In this document: positions 1 to 11,272 of the stretch, in pieces | How the letters are laid out: each line of letters starts with the position of its first letter | Numbering within the stretch: the stretch's first letter is position 1 | Source: Hymenoscyphus infarciens | Taxonomy: Eukaryota > Ascomycota > Leotiomycetes > Helotiales > Helotiaceae | Reading direction: 5' to 3' | Assembly: GCA_001414345.1 (NCBI GenBank) | Contig: LLCB01000403.1 | Location: 1 to 43,816, forward strand | Length of the DNA stretch: 43,816 nucleotides | Notes under the pieces: generated by a model | What the model was told of the DNA's origin: nothing | The model's database searches: none | What the model saw: the letters and a program-made list of their open reading frames with translations, nothing else | Made by a program: the position numbers and the translations under genes

Positions 1-788
1 CCCTTCCCCCTTCCCCCCTCCCTAGCTTCAAAACAGAGAAATTACGTAACCAACCAACCTATTGAAATCAAAATATACCCTCTCTAAAAGTTCATCCATT
101 AGCCTAGCCCTCTATGCTTTACTTTACTTTAAGGAATATTCGAGACCCTCCCTCCCTTTCTCCAAGTTGAAAGAGGCCATACATTATACATATCTCATGG
201 GTTGACGAAGAAGACTTTTTGGGCGCATGGATTTCAATAGCTACCTAGCTGCTCGAGGGGTTTAGGTGTCTCCTCTCGCTACGCTAAGGACTTTTTTTTT
301 TTCTATCCGTATAGGAAGACACATTTCTATCTTCCCGGGGGGTAAGACTCATCTCATCGGAAACGTGATTTTTAAATATCACATAATTCTTCGCTAGCTA
401 GGTAGAAAGAAAATAATGCTACATGCTACCGACTACCGATATACTCATCGCTAGCTATTTCCAGATCCGCAAGTACACGGGAAAAAGATATCTGCAAGAA
501 GAGAGTAGAAAGGGGATTCGGGAATATCATATACAAAAGAAAAGGCCCCGTTGCCCTTTCCATGCCGTATATCCTTTCCTAATCCCATATGTCCGTACCG
601 ATCCATAAATATCCATCATTGTTCCATCCAGCATTCCCATCCCTAGTCAATTGGTATCGCTTCCGGGCAGCTATATGCCACCCCGTGGTATTTCCCCAAC
701 CCATCCTATCCAATACCACCGACCCAACCAACCCATTATCAACCCAGACACCCCCAAAAATAAAAACACAACTATAAAACAAAAATCA
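1..788. other. Gene-free left edge
   Basis: I see no supported gene here. The short open frames are low-complexity and do not resemble proteins. The first 30 bases are a C/T-rich tract, and a ten-base-plus T run lies near 291-301. The segment lies downstream of the minus-strand membrane-protein gene and probably holds its 3' untranslated region. Confidence 0.5.
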
Positions 789-1618
789 TCAATCGTACCC
801 CCTCCTACTCCCACTCCTCCGATTCCCCCCAACCACACCCCCAAAACCACTAGGATCCACAGTCCTAAATCCACTCGCAATATCATCCCTCGGCGGTGGT
901 CGACTCTCTCGATCCCGATGACTCTTTTTCCGTCTCGGCGGACTATGTTCCTCAATCACCACCACCTCATCACTGCCCCTCCGACTCGGCGCCCGTCTCT
1001 CCTCACGGTGTTCTTCCACAATGACGGTTTCCCGTCGTGGGGAAGGCTCGCGCACGATGCGGACGGGGGTGCGGTCCCGGCGGACTTCTACTGTCTGCGG
1101 GGGAGGGCCTGTTAGCAAGGGCAAGAAAATGGTTTAGCAGAGTTCCTTTCATCTTTTGGGAGAATTCTCGAACTTGCAGATATATGAAAGGGGAGAAGGG
1201 GAAGAAAGGGAGAAGGGAAAGGGAAAAGGGAACTAACTTCAGACTGTCTCCTACTACTCCGATGACTTCCCCGATGACTCTTCCTCCTTTCTCGCGCCAC
1301 CACTACTTCCTCCGTTTGCCTACTCGCCGTCCCCCATTGTCCGAAATTCAGACAGGTGTAGACTAACCATAATAGCAGCAGAAACCCGGCGACCGATCCG
1401 AGGACGATTCCTACCACGGTTCCGGGCGAGGGACCGGAATTTATACTTCCGTATGTGGTAGGGATGATTTGTGGATTGGCTGTTGTAGTCGTCTGGCGGA
1501 TCTCTAGTATGCGCGTCCAGAGGGAATTCGTAGTTTGCGTTGGTGGGGAATCGCGCGCGGCGAGGGGTAATGGGATGCGCCGAGAGAGGGAGGAGAGAGA
1601 CTCGAGGGCTGGAGCCAT
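789..1618 (-). CDS. Predicted single-pass membrane protein with charged Arg-rich tail (2 exons, 228 aa)
   Basis: I do not recognise a named family. Exon 1 is 1618-1238 and exon 2 is 1094-789. The 143-nt intron has donor GTTAGT, a GCTAAC branch site and acceptor CCGCAG, and the frame is kept. Residues 1-66 are Ser/Thr/Pro-rich, as in a glycosylated outer domain. Residues about 67-89 form one hydrophobic helix (TVVGIVLGSVAGFLLLLW...), followed by a tail very rich in Arg, Glu and Ser (repeated SHR, RRxS, VIVEEH patterns). This layout fits fungal SKG6/MID2-like surface proteins with a cytoplasmic charged tail, but only the architecture supports that. No signal peptide follows the chosen ATG. The frame stays open upstream to about 1700 without an ATG, so a further 5' exon encoding a signal peptide is possible. 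Confidence 0.6.
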
Positions 1619-3271
1619 TGCGACGGCAGCGAGCGCGACTTGGAAGCCGGTCGTCGCGGGGGAAGAGGCGTCTTTCGATGCAACCAGAAGAATTGTTGTA
1701 CTGCAACTAGTGATGCGATTGTGATGCGATGGGGAAAGTGATGTCTTAGGTTGGTTGGGCTCGAGTGAAGGCTTGAGCCTTGTTTATGTGTCCAAGCTTA
1801 GCCGCAAGTGAGTGAGTTGAGTGAGTGATAGTTGGGATAACAACGGATGTCTCGGTTTGTGCGAATATCATCCAGGGAAGAAAAATAATCGGATTATTTG
1901 GAGGAGGGGTAGATTGTGATGTGAACGAGCGACGGGAGAAGTGTAGATGTTGGGATTAAGAAGGTTGGTGGAGGGGAGGAGGGGGATGGGGAGGGCATCA
2001 GGTTGTTCAAGTAGTTCATGTATGTCACTGCAGATACCAACCATGGCAGGGGTATCAAAGATAACCGAGGAGATGTTTTGGGGGCGGAAAGCCTTGTTTT
2101 GGGTGTTGGTGTGTTGGTGTTGGTAAACAAATGGTGCTTCCTCTTGCATGCCCCTCTCTGCTTACAATGGCCTACTAGTATACCTACACTAGTATACCTA
2201 CTAGTAGTATATGGCCGAAGGGACCGAGATATATACCCGATATAATAGGAGAGGTTGGTGCGGTCATTCAGAAGAATCTCTGGAGCAACGGCCATTGGCT
2301 TGTTCATTACAGAGGCTCAAAATGAGCGGAAAAACTCAGGCAAAGATACTACGTATAGGTATTTATTTGTAAAGTCTTGTAGGAGTTGGAATTGAATCAG
2401 ACGAACTGCTGATACTGTGAGTATGAACTGATCCAGGTACGCGGATCAAATGAACGAGACTAGAAGGAAAATGGTAACGACGTACCTAGGTACTAAGTAC
2501 GGATGACGGTGGCTTGCATGGGAACTAACGTTCGAGTTCTCTCCGGCCCGCTGTGGGTACTAAGCAAATTCTGTACGAATAGCTTCATTTGAACTGTACA
2601 GTATCAAAAAGATACCGATTTACAAAGCACAAGCAAGGTACGTAGGTAGGTTCACTTCAAAAGGAGGGCCAGTCAGGTGATACGGAGGAGGGGAACTGCT
2701 CTGCGCCACAATGGCCATCTCCTCCACCAGCTCTAACACTGAATGTTTCCGGAACATGCGATGACCGAAGAATAACGACAACTTCCCCTTCTTTTCCTTT
2801 CCTTTCAAAGTCAAATCCTTCTTCCATTCTCCTCCCCTCTCCATACACCTATTTTAATACACTTCCCATATACCCTCCGTTCCTCTTACCAGAATTCGGA
2901 AACCTCGGCACCGGTCTCGATCAAAATCGCCGCTCCTGAACACGATTACGACAACCCAAGACACTACTATTGAAATTCCAATAGCTCGGCACCGAACTCC
3001 CTCGAATCCTTCGACTTCACTCCTCAACAACTGCTCAGCCTCTCAGACCTTTGATTCCATCCAAGCCTACGATTCCGAGAGTCAATAACTCGCTTCTTCC
3101 GTCAACGAACAAAGAACAAACATCGAGGACGTAAAGGGCACAGCCTCGCCATACGTACTGCCAACTTCGCATACCTCGCTCGACTTTAAAACCCTCATCT
3201 CATCCACGAGAACATCACGATCGTCTCCCTCAAATCCTCGACCAAGAGAAGTTCACCAAGCTTGATACAAA
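1619..3271. promoter_or_regulatory. Divergent intergenic region between membrane protein and CYSTM gene
   Basis: These ~1.65 kb separate two genes transcribed away from each other, so both promoters must lie here. Open frames inside it (about 1868-2307 and 2620-2848, minus strand) are low-complexity and not convincing. From about 2850 to 3271 the plus strand is rich in C, T and CAA/TCA runs, typical of a fungal 5' leader before the ATG at 3272. I recognise no specific regulatory site. Confidence 0.4.
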
Positions 3272-3793
3272 ATGTCGCAACAAAATAGAAACGACAAGCC
3301 AGATGGCCCTCCACCTCCAGCCTACGGCTCAGACTACAACGCCCCTTCCCACCCACCACCAGCCCACGTCCCTCTTCCACCTTCAACAACGGGAGGAACT
3401 CAACCTTCTTCCGATTACTACAACGCCTCCCCGGCTCCTCTACACGGCGGTCTCGCCCCTCAAAACACAGGAGGCTACCCTCCGCAACAAAACTACGGTC
3501 CCCCACAAGGCTATTTCCCACCCCAAGATCAGGGTCAATACCCCCAACAAGCATACTACCAACAACCTCAAATGGGATACAATCAAAACCCCCAAGGTGC
3601 TTTTGCGCCACAGGGCTATTATGCGGGAGGACAACAGCAGTATAACAATGGCTACGGACAGGCGGGATATTATCATAATGGACAACCTCAAGGACAGTAC
3701 GTGGATGATAGAGGGAGGAAGGGCGGACCAGGATTTATGGAGGCCTGTTTAGCTAGTTTGGCGTGTTGTTGTTGTTTGGATCTGCTGTTTTAG
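3272..3793 (+). CDS. CYSTM-type Pro/Gln/Tyr-rich protein with Cys-rich C-terminal tail (173 aa)
   Basis: This is a single-exon gene. Residues 1 to about 150 are low-complexity (PPPPAYGSDY, repeated GYPPQQ/PQGY/QYPQQ units). The last 20 residues are a short hydrophobic cysteine module with ACLASLACCCCLDLLF at the C-terminus. That order, a PQY-rich disordered region followed by a terminal CCCC helix, is the hallmark of the CYSTM family (yeast YDL012C/YBR016W type). Those proteins are small and tail-anchored and have been linked to stress tolerance at the plasma membrane. The ATG follows a long pyrimidine-rich leader (…CTTGATACAAAATG). The preceding in-frame residues are not protein-like, so this start is preferred. 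The membrane and stress roles come from the family and are not shown by the sequence. Confidence 0.8.
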   Translation: MSQQNRNDKPDGPPPPAYGSDYNAPSHPPPAHVPLPPSTTGGTQPSSDYYNASPAPLHGGLAPQNTGGYPPQQNYGPPQGYFPPQDQGQYPQQAYYQQPQMGYNQNPQGAFAPQGYYAGGQQQYNNGYGQAGYYHNGQPQGQYVDDRGRKGGPGFMEACLASLACCCCLDLLF

Positions 3794-4504
3794 AATCTTC
3801 ATCCATCTCAAGGGCTGGTTGGTTTCATGAAATACGAGTGTTGATGGGGTGGTGTAGGGAGAGTAACACAGTATCTCCAACCAGAGAGGGCAAGGAGAGC
3901 AGAGAAGCAAGTCAAGGCGTTACCGGATTCATCGACTGGCTGGCCCCGTTTTGATTGGGGCATTTTTTGGGGCGTACATCACAATTTCGTAGCACGCATG
4001 GGGAGAAGAAAAAAAAGATGTGTCAGGTGCGAAGGGGTCGACCATGTTCGATTCTCCGTATCAAGATTGTAAGAAAACTTAACAACACCTACCTTTTCCA
4101 CGTTCCACTTGATGTACCCGAAAATTGAGAAAAGAAAAAAATAAAATTTAAAAGACAAATTTAATTCTACCATGTCTTTTAAGTCTAATTTATATATTAT
4201 TTCTATTTATAGACTACTTAAGTAGTACTTAGGTAGTCGAGAATAACTATTTTACTCTATTTATCCGACTTACTACTTGTACTCTCCTCTACTCCACTTA
4301 AGACTATTTGAGTAGTACCCGAGTAGTAGAGTAGTCTGTTAATACGCTGGACTAAATCAGTTTTTGAAGTTTTAACTGATTTCTTATTTCATAATAACTG
4401 TCTCAAACACCAAAAACTCCCCGCTCGGGGAAATGGCCTGTTGTTCATTTCCCGTACTCTCATCGTCTATTTACATTTCCTTCCATTTTCTTCATGAACA
4501 ATGT
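3794..4504. other. Convergent 3'-3' intergenic region with AT-rich repeat relic
   Basis: This lies between the CYSTM gene (plus) and the thiolase gene (minus), whose 3' ends face each other. From about 4130 to 4390 base composition turns sharply AT-rich. An imperfect direct repeat sits at 4212-4241 and 4302-4331, and a 9-bp perfect stem (AAATCAGTT/AACTGATTT) lies at about 4354-4382. It looks like a small decayed mobile element or a 3'-UTR hairpin. No coding sequence is visible. Confidence 0.4.
4212..4331. repeat. Imperfect 30-bp direct repeat, each copy partly palindromic
   Basis: The copies at 4212-4241 and 4302-4331 match at 23 of 30 positions. Six of the seven differences are transitions, a RIP-like pattern. 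The first copy (4212-4238) is itself nearly a perfect palindrome around its centre. It may be a remnant of a small inverted-repeat element. Confidence 0.4.
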
Positions 4505-5934
4505 TCATACACTATCAATTCTCTGCACTACAATGGCTGTTGCGGCTCCACCTCCGTTACAGATCGCTGCACATCCATATTCCCCAACTTTCAATTGATG
4601 GAGGAGAGTGGCGATGATTCTAGAGCCAGAACTGCCTAGGGCGTGACCGAGGGAGATGGCTCCTCCGAGGGGGTTTACGTTTGCTTTGTGTAGACCGAGG
4701 ATCTAGACGAAGAAAGTTAGGTTTGTCTGAGATTTGGGGAGTTCTGGTGCTACAGAAACCCAGACGGGGGAATGGGAACATACCTTTTCATTCGCTTTGA
4801 TAACAGCAGCGAATGCTTCATTAAACTCCCAAATAGCAACATCTTCTGCCTTGATTCCCGCTCTATCCAGTGCGATTGGAACTGCTTTCGATGGAGCGAT
4901 GGGGAAGTCGACTGGATCAATTGCTGCATCTGCGCTCCCGCAAATTCTAGCAAGAACTCTGGATCCGCCTCCATATTGTTGAGCGATTGCTTTGTTTCCC
5001 AGAACAAGAGCACTGGCGCCGTCATTCAGTGTCGACGAATTGGCGGCTGTAACGGATCCTGTACCATCCCGGACAAATGCTGGCTTCAAAGTCGCAAGTT
5101 TTTCCAGCTTGATATCCAGATATCCTTCATCCTCGGAGATAATTGTGTCTCCCTTTCTCCCCTTTATAGTAACCGGAGCAATTTCATCCTTGAAAGCCCC
5201 TGCTTTCCATGCCGCTTGTGCTCTCGAATATGACAATTTCGCATAGTCATCCTGCATCTCCCTCGTAATACCATGATTCTTCGCCGTCGTCTCAGCACAA
5301 ACTCCCATATGGAATTTATTATAAACGTCCGTCAAGCCATCCTTGATCAGACCATCCTCAATAGTGATATTCCCCAACGCAGCCATTCCAGTATTTCGTG
5401 GGGCATAATATGGTGTTCTTGACATGTTCTCCATTCCTCCGGCGATTTGGGCTTCGGCGAGACCGAGTTGGATGTTTTGCGCGGCGAAGACTACGGCTTT
5501 CATGCCTGATGCACAGACTTTGTTGATTGTTATGGCTTCGACTGTATTTGGGAGACCGGCGAAGATGGCGGCTTGTCGAGCTGGTGCTTGTCCGACGCCC
5601 CCTTGGAGGACATTTCCCATGTAGACATCTGTGATTTTGGAGACGGGGACTCCGGATTTCTCGAGGGCGGATTTGATTGCGACGGCTCCCAGTTCAGGAG
5701 CGGAGACTGTTAAGAAAGAGCCATTGAACTGTATTGGTTAGTTTGTATGAGTTCTAGGAGGATTTTGATTGCAAGAACCTTTGCTGTGGGCGTTCTTGAA
5801 GCACTCAGGATGTATGCATCTTGTATTTCTTGTTTGCTTCGGGCTGTTACACTGAACCGGCTTATCTGACTTAACCGTTGTTTGGAGGCAAAAGAGGGTT
5901 TGCGAGCAGCAGTCAGGGCATATCGGAAAGACAT
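4505..5934 (-). CDS. Acetyl-CoA C-acetyltransferase, mitochondrial type (thiolase; 3 exons, 432 aa)
   Basis: It condenses two acetyl-CoA to acetoacetyl-CoA, or the reverse. Exons are 5934-5779, 5728-4784 and 4702-4505. The introns are 50 nt (unusual donor GTTCTT, branch ACTAAC, acceptor ATACAG) and 81 nt (donor GTATGT, acceptor TCTAG). Residues 1-33 ([20 protein letters not shown]…) are rich in Arg, Ser and Ala without acidic residues, fitting a mitochondrial presequence. The thiolase core starts near [14 protein letters not shown]. The acylated cysteine is Cys124 ([10 protein letters not shown]). [14 protein letters not shown] (His387) and AICNGGG (Cys415) supply the other active-site residues. 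The full length matches the family. In fungi the mitochondrial form (Erg10A-like) serves ketone-body and isoleucine turnover, while a cytosolic form starts ergosterol synthesis. The presequence favours the former. It is transcribed divergently from RAD6. Confidence 0.93.
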
Positions 5935-6529
5935 TATGAAGGAGAGGGAGATCTTGCTAATTCCAGATTAAGAAGAATCAGAGGGAAATGGGAGCGGATG
6001 TTGATGAAGAATCATGGGAGTTAGCTAAGTAGCCTCGGCTCGTGAAAACGGGACCCCCGCGGTTAGAGGCGGAAGGCGGAAAGCGGACTCTAGGTAAATC
6101 GGCGGGGAACCTCCACTACCTAAGTTGGTGACAATCTCCACGTGATTTTGACATCCCGACCCGATCTATTCTGATATTCTGATCTAAAAGGGTTCTACTC
6201 TGAAGCTCTCAGGGTGTCAGGCTAAGAGGAAGACACACACAAGAGCCAATGTTGACTTGAAAACAGACTTGTATCCTACTTGACAATCGGGTATTTCAAC
6301 ACCAACTCAACACAGAACGGACGGGCCCTTGCATAGAACAATTCCCAACTTCACTTCACCTCCTCATCTCTCGAGTCACCCGCTATCGGCAATCTGCAGC
6401 ATCCCGTCAAGGTTCACGACGCGCCCGCTAGCAACTACAATCACATACAACCCCAACACCTCAATCCAAACAAGTGTAACACCAAAACACTTTCGTCACC
6501 ATCCATCACATCACTTTGCAACCCTCAAA
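5935..6529. promoter_or_regulatory. Shared promoter region between thiolase and RAD6
   Basis: These 595 bp separate the two divergent start codons. The right part (about 6240-6529) is CA/CT-rich, typical of a fungal 5' leader of RAD6. The RAD6 frame is open through much of it but lacks an upstream ATG. No known operator is recognised. Confidence 0.45.
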
Positions 6530-7173
6530 ATGTCAACCGCCGCACGTCGTCGTCTCATGCGAGATTTCAAGGTTGGTGGCAATCCCCCTCCATGAAGAGG
6601 AAGAGGAAGAGGGGCACACGATCTCCGAGCAGATACTGATCAACTTCCCAGCGCATGCAAACTGATCCTCCTGCCGGAGTTTCTGCTTCTCCTGTAGCTG
6701 ACAATGTCATGACCTGGTAAGAGAAATCTCTCTTCTCTTTAACCCTTTCGCGGACTGACTCTTTTTTGCAGGAACGCTGTAATCATCGGCCCAGCAGATA
6801 CCCCATTTGAGGATGGCACATTCAGACTTGTCATGCACTTTGAAGAGCAATACCCAAATAAACCTCCCGCCGTCAAGTTCATCAGCCAGATGTTCCACCC
6901 AAACGTATATGCCACCGGAGAGCTGTGCCTGGATATCCTCCAAAATCGATGGAGTCCCACCTACGATGTGGCGGCCGTCCTGACCAGTATTCAAAGGTAT
7001 GCAAGAGGCAAATATATAGCGATGGCCATGTCCTAATGATGGAAACTAGTCTCCTCAATGATCCCAACACGAGCTCGCCTGCCAACGTCGAGGCATCGAA
7101 TCTCTACAAAGACAATAAACGAGAATACACCAAGCGGGTTCGAGAGTCGGTGGAGAAGAGCTGGGACGACTGA
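6530..7173 (+). CDS. RAD6: Ubiquitin-conjugating enzyme E2, Rad6/Ubc2 (4 exons, 151 aa)
   Basis: This E2 passes ubiquitin from E1 to substrates. With Rad18-type E3s it ubiquitinates PCNA in post-replication repair, with Bre1 histone H2B, and with Ubr1 N-end-rule substrates. Exons are 6530-6571, 6652-6716, 6772-6996 and 7050-7173; introns are 80, 55 and 53 nt. Intron 1 has the less usual donor GTTGGT. The spliced protein starts [17 protein letters not shown], the near-invariant Rad6 N-terminus, which fixes the ATG. The HPN motif is at 78-80, and the catalytic Cys88 lies in [12 protein letters not shown]. The tail ends [10 protein letters not shown] and lacks the long polyacidic extension of the S. 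cerevisiae enzyme, as expected for filamentous fungi. Length is exactly that of fungal orthologues. No anomaly is seen. Confidence 0.97.
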
Positions 7174-7695
7174 AGGAGGGATGTCGTTCTTGGGGAACTC
7201 TTGACTGCTGGAAGGGGAGAATATGTCCATATGCATTATACGAACCTTTCTGGTTCTGGCGTTTTCGGAATATTGTATACAGCCATGGTCTTATCCAAAT
7301 TTGGGTGGGTTGCTGCGTTAAGGAGTCTCGCGGCTGGCAGATGTCAGATGTCTTCCCACATACTGGTAGCGTTTAGCGTCATTAAGATCCATATAAACAA
7401 TCCCAAAGTAATCAAGTCTGAAATTGCAAATTAATGACAGTGAATGTTTCTTCATCAAACTTAATCTCTCCTCCATGCACTCACCTTGTCCTTGGTTGAG
7501 TAACGTGATGCAGTGCATTGTTCAAGCAAATTAGCTGGCACGCGAAATGATACTCGCGTAAACATCTCCCCTTATCGCGATACATCAACCCATTCCCAAA
7601 ACCTGCCGTCTGCCTCAACATCACATCGCCTCCCTCCGGAGCTCGCTCATACCCCCTCCATATGATCGTCCCTGGATAGCAAACGACTCGCGATC
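7174..7695. other. Intergenic, RAD6 3' end to kinesin leader
   Basis: No gene is visible. It should hold the RAD6 3' untranslated region and the kinesin promoter. The stretch from about 7560 to 7695 is C/T-rich with a TCATC leader before the kinesin ATG. Confidence 0.45.
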
Positions 7696-10601
7696 ATGTC
7701 GAACAGTATCAAGGTCGTGGCGCGGTTCCGCCCGCAGAACCGCATTGAGCTCGAGCAGGGCGGCCTGCCGATCGTCAAGTTCGAGACCGAAGACACTTGC
7801 GCATTAGACGTATGTAAAACTATGCGGAGGAAGGGATAGGAAAGGATGCTGACGATGTGTACAGTCAAAGGAGGCGAGCGGATCCTTCACCTTCGATCGT
7901 GTGTTTGACATGAACTCGCGGCAAGAAGATGTCTTCGACTTCTCCATCAAACCCACCGTGGACGATATCCTCAACGGTTATAATGGAACGGTCTTCGCAT
8001 ATGGGCAGACGGGAGCGGGAAAGTCGTACACCATGATGGGAACGGATATTGACGACATGGAGGGCAGAGGTGTCATTCCCCGAATCGTTGAGCAGATATT
8101 TGCCAGCATCCTAGCCAGTCCAGGCACCATCGAATACACCGTGCGAGTTAGTTATATGGAGATTTATATGGAAAAGATTCGAGATTTACTGGCGCCGCAA
8201 AACGATAATCTGCCAGTACACGAGGAGAAGAACAGAGGGGTATATGTGAAGGGCTTATTGGAGATATATGTTTCGAGTGTGGCAGAAGTGTACGAGGTGA
8301 TGCGGAGGGGTGGATCTTCGAGAGCGGTCTCTGCTACGAATATGAACGCCGAATCTTCGCGATCCCATTCGATTTTCGTCATTACCATTACCCAGAAGAA
8401 TGTCGAAACAGGGTCGGCGAAAAGCGGTCAACTTTTCTTGGTCGATTTGGCTGGTAGTGAGAAGGTTGGAAAGACTGGTGCCACTGGACAAACCCTCGAG
8501 GAAGCGAAAAAGATCAACAAGAGTTTGAGTGCTCTTGGAATGGTCATTAATAACCTTACGGACGGCAAATCACAACATATTCCATACAGAGATTCAAAAC
8601 TTACGCGAATTCTCCAGGAATCCTTGGGAGGAAACAGTCGAACGACACTTATTATTAATTGTTCGCCCAGTAGTTACAACGATGCGGAAACTTTGAGTAC
8701 CTTGAAATTTGGTATGCGAGCGAAAGCAATTAAGAACAAGGCCAAAGTCAATGCCGAAATCAGCCCTGCGGAACTCAAAGCACTTCTCAAAAAGGCACGA
8801 TCACAAGTCACCACTTTCGAACAATATTTTCAAACTCTGGACGCAGAAATTCAACAATGGCGTGCTGGAGAAGCTGTACCAAAAGAAAAATGGGCTCCTC
8901 CTCTGGTGGGAGTAGTGGCAGCACCCAAAGCAGATGCTCGAGGGCCGCCAAGGCCATCAACCCCGTCGAGACTCACCACCGAAAGTCGAGCAGAAACACC
9001 AGCTGCATCAGAACGGTCGGCAACACCTTCACTTCCTCTGGACAAGGATGAGAGAGAAGAGTTCTTACGACGGGAAAATGAGTTACAAGATCAAATCGCC
9101 GAAAAGGAGTCACAGATTGCGGCTGTGGAGAAAACAATACGAGATACGAAGGAAGAACTCAATTACCTGAAGGAACATGACAGCAAAACAAACAAAGATA
9201 ATGAAAAGCTCACGGGTGATGTCAATGAGTTCAAGATGCAACTTGAACGATTATCGTTCGAGAGCAAGGAGGCGCAAATCACGATGGACGGTCTCAAGGA
9301 AGCCAACGCGGAACTCACAGCCGAGCTTGATGAAGTCAAACAACAGCTTTTGGACGTCAAGATGAGCGCCAAAGAGACCAGCGCCGTTCTAGATGAGAAG
9401 GAGAAAAAGAAGGCCGAGAAAATGGCCAAAATGATGGCTGGATTTGACCTTGGCGGAGATGTCTTCAGTGACAACGAGCAGACCATAAAGCTGGCTATTG
9501 ACCAGGTAGATGCACTTCACCTACAAAGTGCTGCTGGGGAAGCAATTGCTCCGCAAGAGTTGCAAGATATCAGATCAAAATTGGTCGAGACGCAGGGAAT
9601 CGTTCGACAAGCTGAATTATCCCTATTTGGCAATGCTTCAAATGATGTTGGAGCTAAGCGAAGAGAGGAGCTCGAAGCTCGTCTCGAGGCTGTTGAGCGA
9701 GACTACGTTGACCTTCTAGAGAGGAATCTGACAGAAGAAGATATTGCTGAGGTGAAAGAAAAACTCGCAGCAGCTTACATCAACAAACAGGATGTTCAAT
9801 CCGAGCTTGTCCAAGACCTCAAGGCCGAGTTGACTCAAAAGTCTTCCGAAATCCAAAAGTTCAAGGCCGTCAACGAAGACCTCCAACAGCGAGTCAAGAC
9901 TGGAGCTGTCGCAAACGGGACTCCAGGAATCTCCAACGGCAAGACCGTACAACAACAAATCGCCGAATTTGACGTGATGAAGAAGAGTCTGATGCGCGAT
10001 CTCCAAAATAGATGCGAGAGAGTCGTTGAGTTGGAGATCTCATTAGATGAGACCAGAGAGCAGTACAACAACGTACTTCGCTCATCCAACAACCGCGCCC
10101 AGCAGAAGAAGATGGCCTTCCTGGAGCGGAACCTCGAGCAATTGACCCACGTCCAACGACAACTCGTCGAGCAAAATGGTAGCTTGAAGAAGGAAGTTGC
10201 TATCGCGGAGCGAAAGCTCATCGCGAGAAATGAGCGTATCCAATCTCTCGAGTCCTTACTCCAGGATTCGCAAGAGAAGCTTACCGCTGCGAATCACAGG
10301 TTTGTTTTCCCCCTTCCCCAATCTTCTTGCCCTTTACTGATGTGGTGATAGATTCGAAGTCCAACTCGGCGCCGTAAAGGAACGTCTGGAAGCTGCCAAG
10401 GCAGGTAGCACCCGCGGTCTCGGATCTCCCACAGGGAGTTTCTCATTCGGCGGTGCGGGGAGTAGAATCGCTAAGCCGCTGAGAGGTGGTGGTGCGGCAG
10501 AGAATGCGCCGATTCCTGTGATTAGTGGACTGCAGAATGAGGCGAGTGGAAACGCGGGGAATAAGAGAAGCTCTTGGTTCTTCTCTGGTGGACAGAAATA
10601 A
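7696..10601 (+). CDS. KHC: Conventional kinesin heavy chain (kinesin-1; 3 exons, 932 aa)
   Basis: This is a plus-end-directed microtubule motor that moves vesicles and helps organelle positioning and hyphal tip growth. Exons are 7696-7809, 7865-10299 and 10352-10601; introns are 55 and 52 nt (donors GTATGT, GTTTGT; branches GCTGAC, ACTGAT). The motor domain spans about residues 5-330: start SNSIKVVARFRPQN, P-loop GQTGAGKS at 85-92, switch I SSRSH at 202-206, switch II DLAGSE at 232-237. A Pro/Ser-rich hinge follows the neck, then long coiled coils rich in Glu, Lys and Leu. The tail carries the IAK autoinhibition motif at 889-891 (GSRIAKPLRGG). The length is close to the ~930 aa of Neurospora and Aspergillus kinesin-1. 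Fungal kinesin-1 works without light chains. The ATG at 7696 begins the family-typical N-terminus in its own small exon. Confidence 0.96.
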
Positions 10602-11272
10602 AGAAAGGCAAGAATGAGAAAAGCAAAACAATGAAAAAGAGGAACTGTGGATGACGATGATGGATGTGTTCTGCATTGATTTGTGAGGGCTCGGAGAATG
10701 GGGAGGATGGGGGCGATCAAATAGAATAGAGAGCGAATGAGCCATGTCACATGAGTATACCCCCACCAAATGTTTTCTTCTTTTTCTTCTTCCTATGTTA
10801 TGTTCTGATTTTTGTTTGAGCACGAATGGGATGGATGGGTTGGCGGTTTTGAAGCATAGCTTGGGGATGGCCAGGGTAGAAATCTTTTTCATGACTGGGT
10901 TAGGGAGAGGATTTGGGGAGGGGGTTTTCAATGTAGTACGGGCGTTTTGATCAATAGATATTGTGTCTTTTTAATTTTGATATATGCAGTGAGTGAGGAT
11001 TTTGCAAGGTGTTTCTATTTACTTTTAGGGGCTAGCGGCTTCCCCTTTTCACATGCCAGCTGGGACATGGGCGTTGCGAGGTGATGTCATCGGGTAAACT
11101 TTATTTTTGGGCGTTTGATTCATTCCCGAGGTCTTGTGTTTTAACAACACGATTGCAACCGATTCACACCACGAGATATTTCCAATCGTCACCCATTTGA
11201 GGATTGCTGTGTTATCTGGGAAAACATCGGAGAGAGAAGGAGAAAACAAGCAAGATAGGAAACAGAGGAAAG
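10602..11272. other. Intergenic, kinesin 3' end to next gene
   Basis: No gene is supported. Minus-strand open frames over 10334-10931 lack protein-like composition and partly shadow the kinesin tail exon. The region should hold the kinesin 3' untranslated region and the promoter of the downstream membrane protein. Confidence 0.45.

Noticed and set aside
1868..2307. Overlapping minus-strand open frames of 93 and 137 aa
   Set aside because: Composition is low-complexity Pro/Ser/Thr, the two frames compete over the same bases, and the region lies in the promoter interval of two divergent genes.
10334..10931. Minus-strand open frames of 138 and 162 aa
   Set aside because: They are antisense to the last kinesin exon and its 3' UTR and encode no protein-like sequence.
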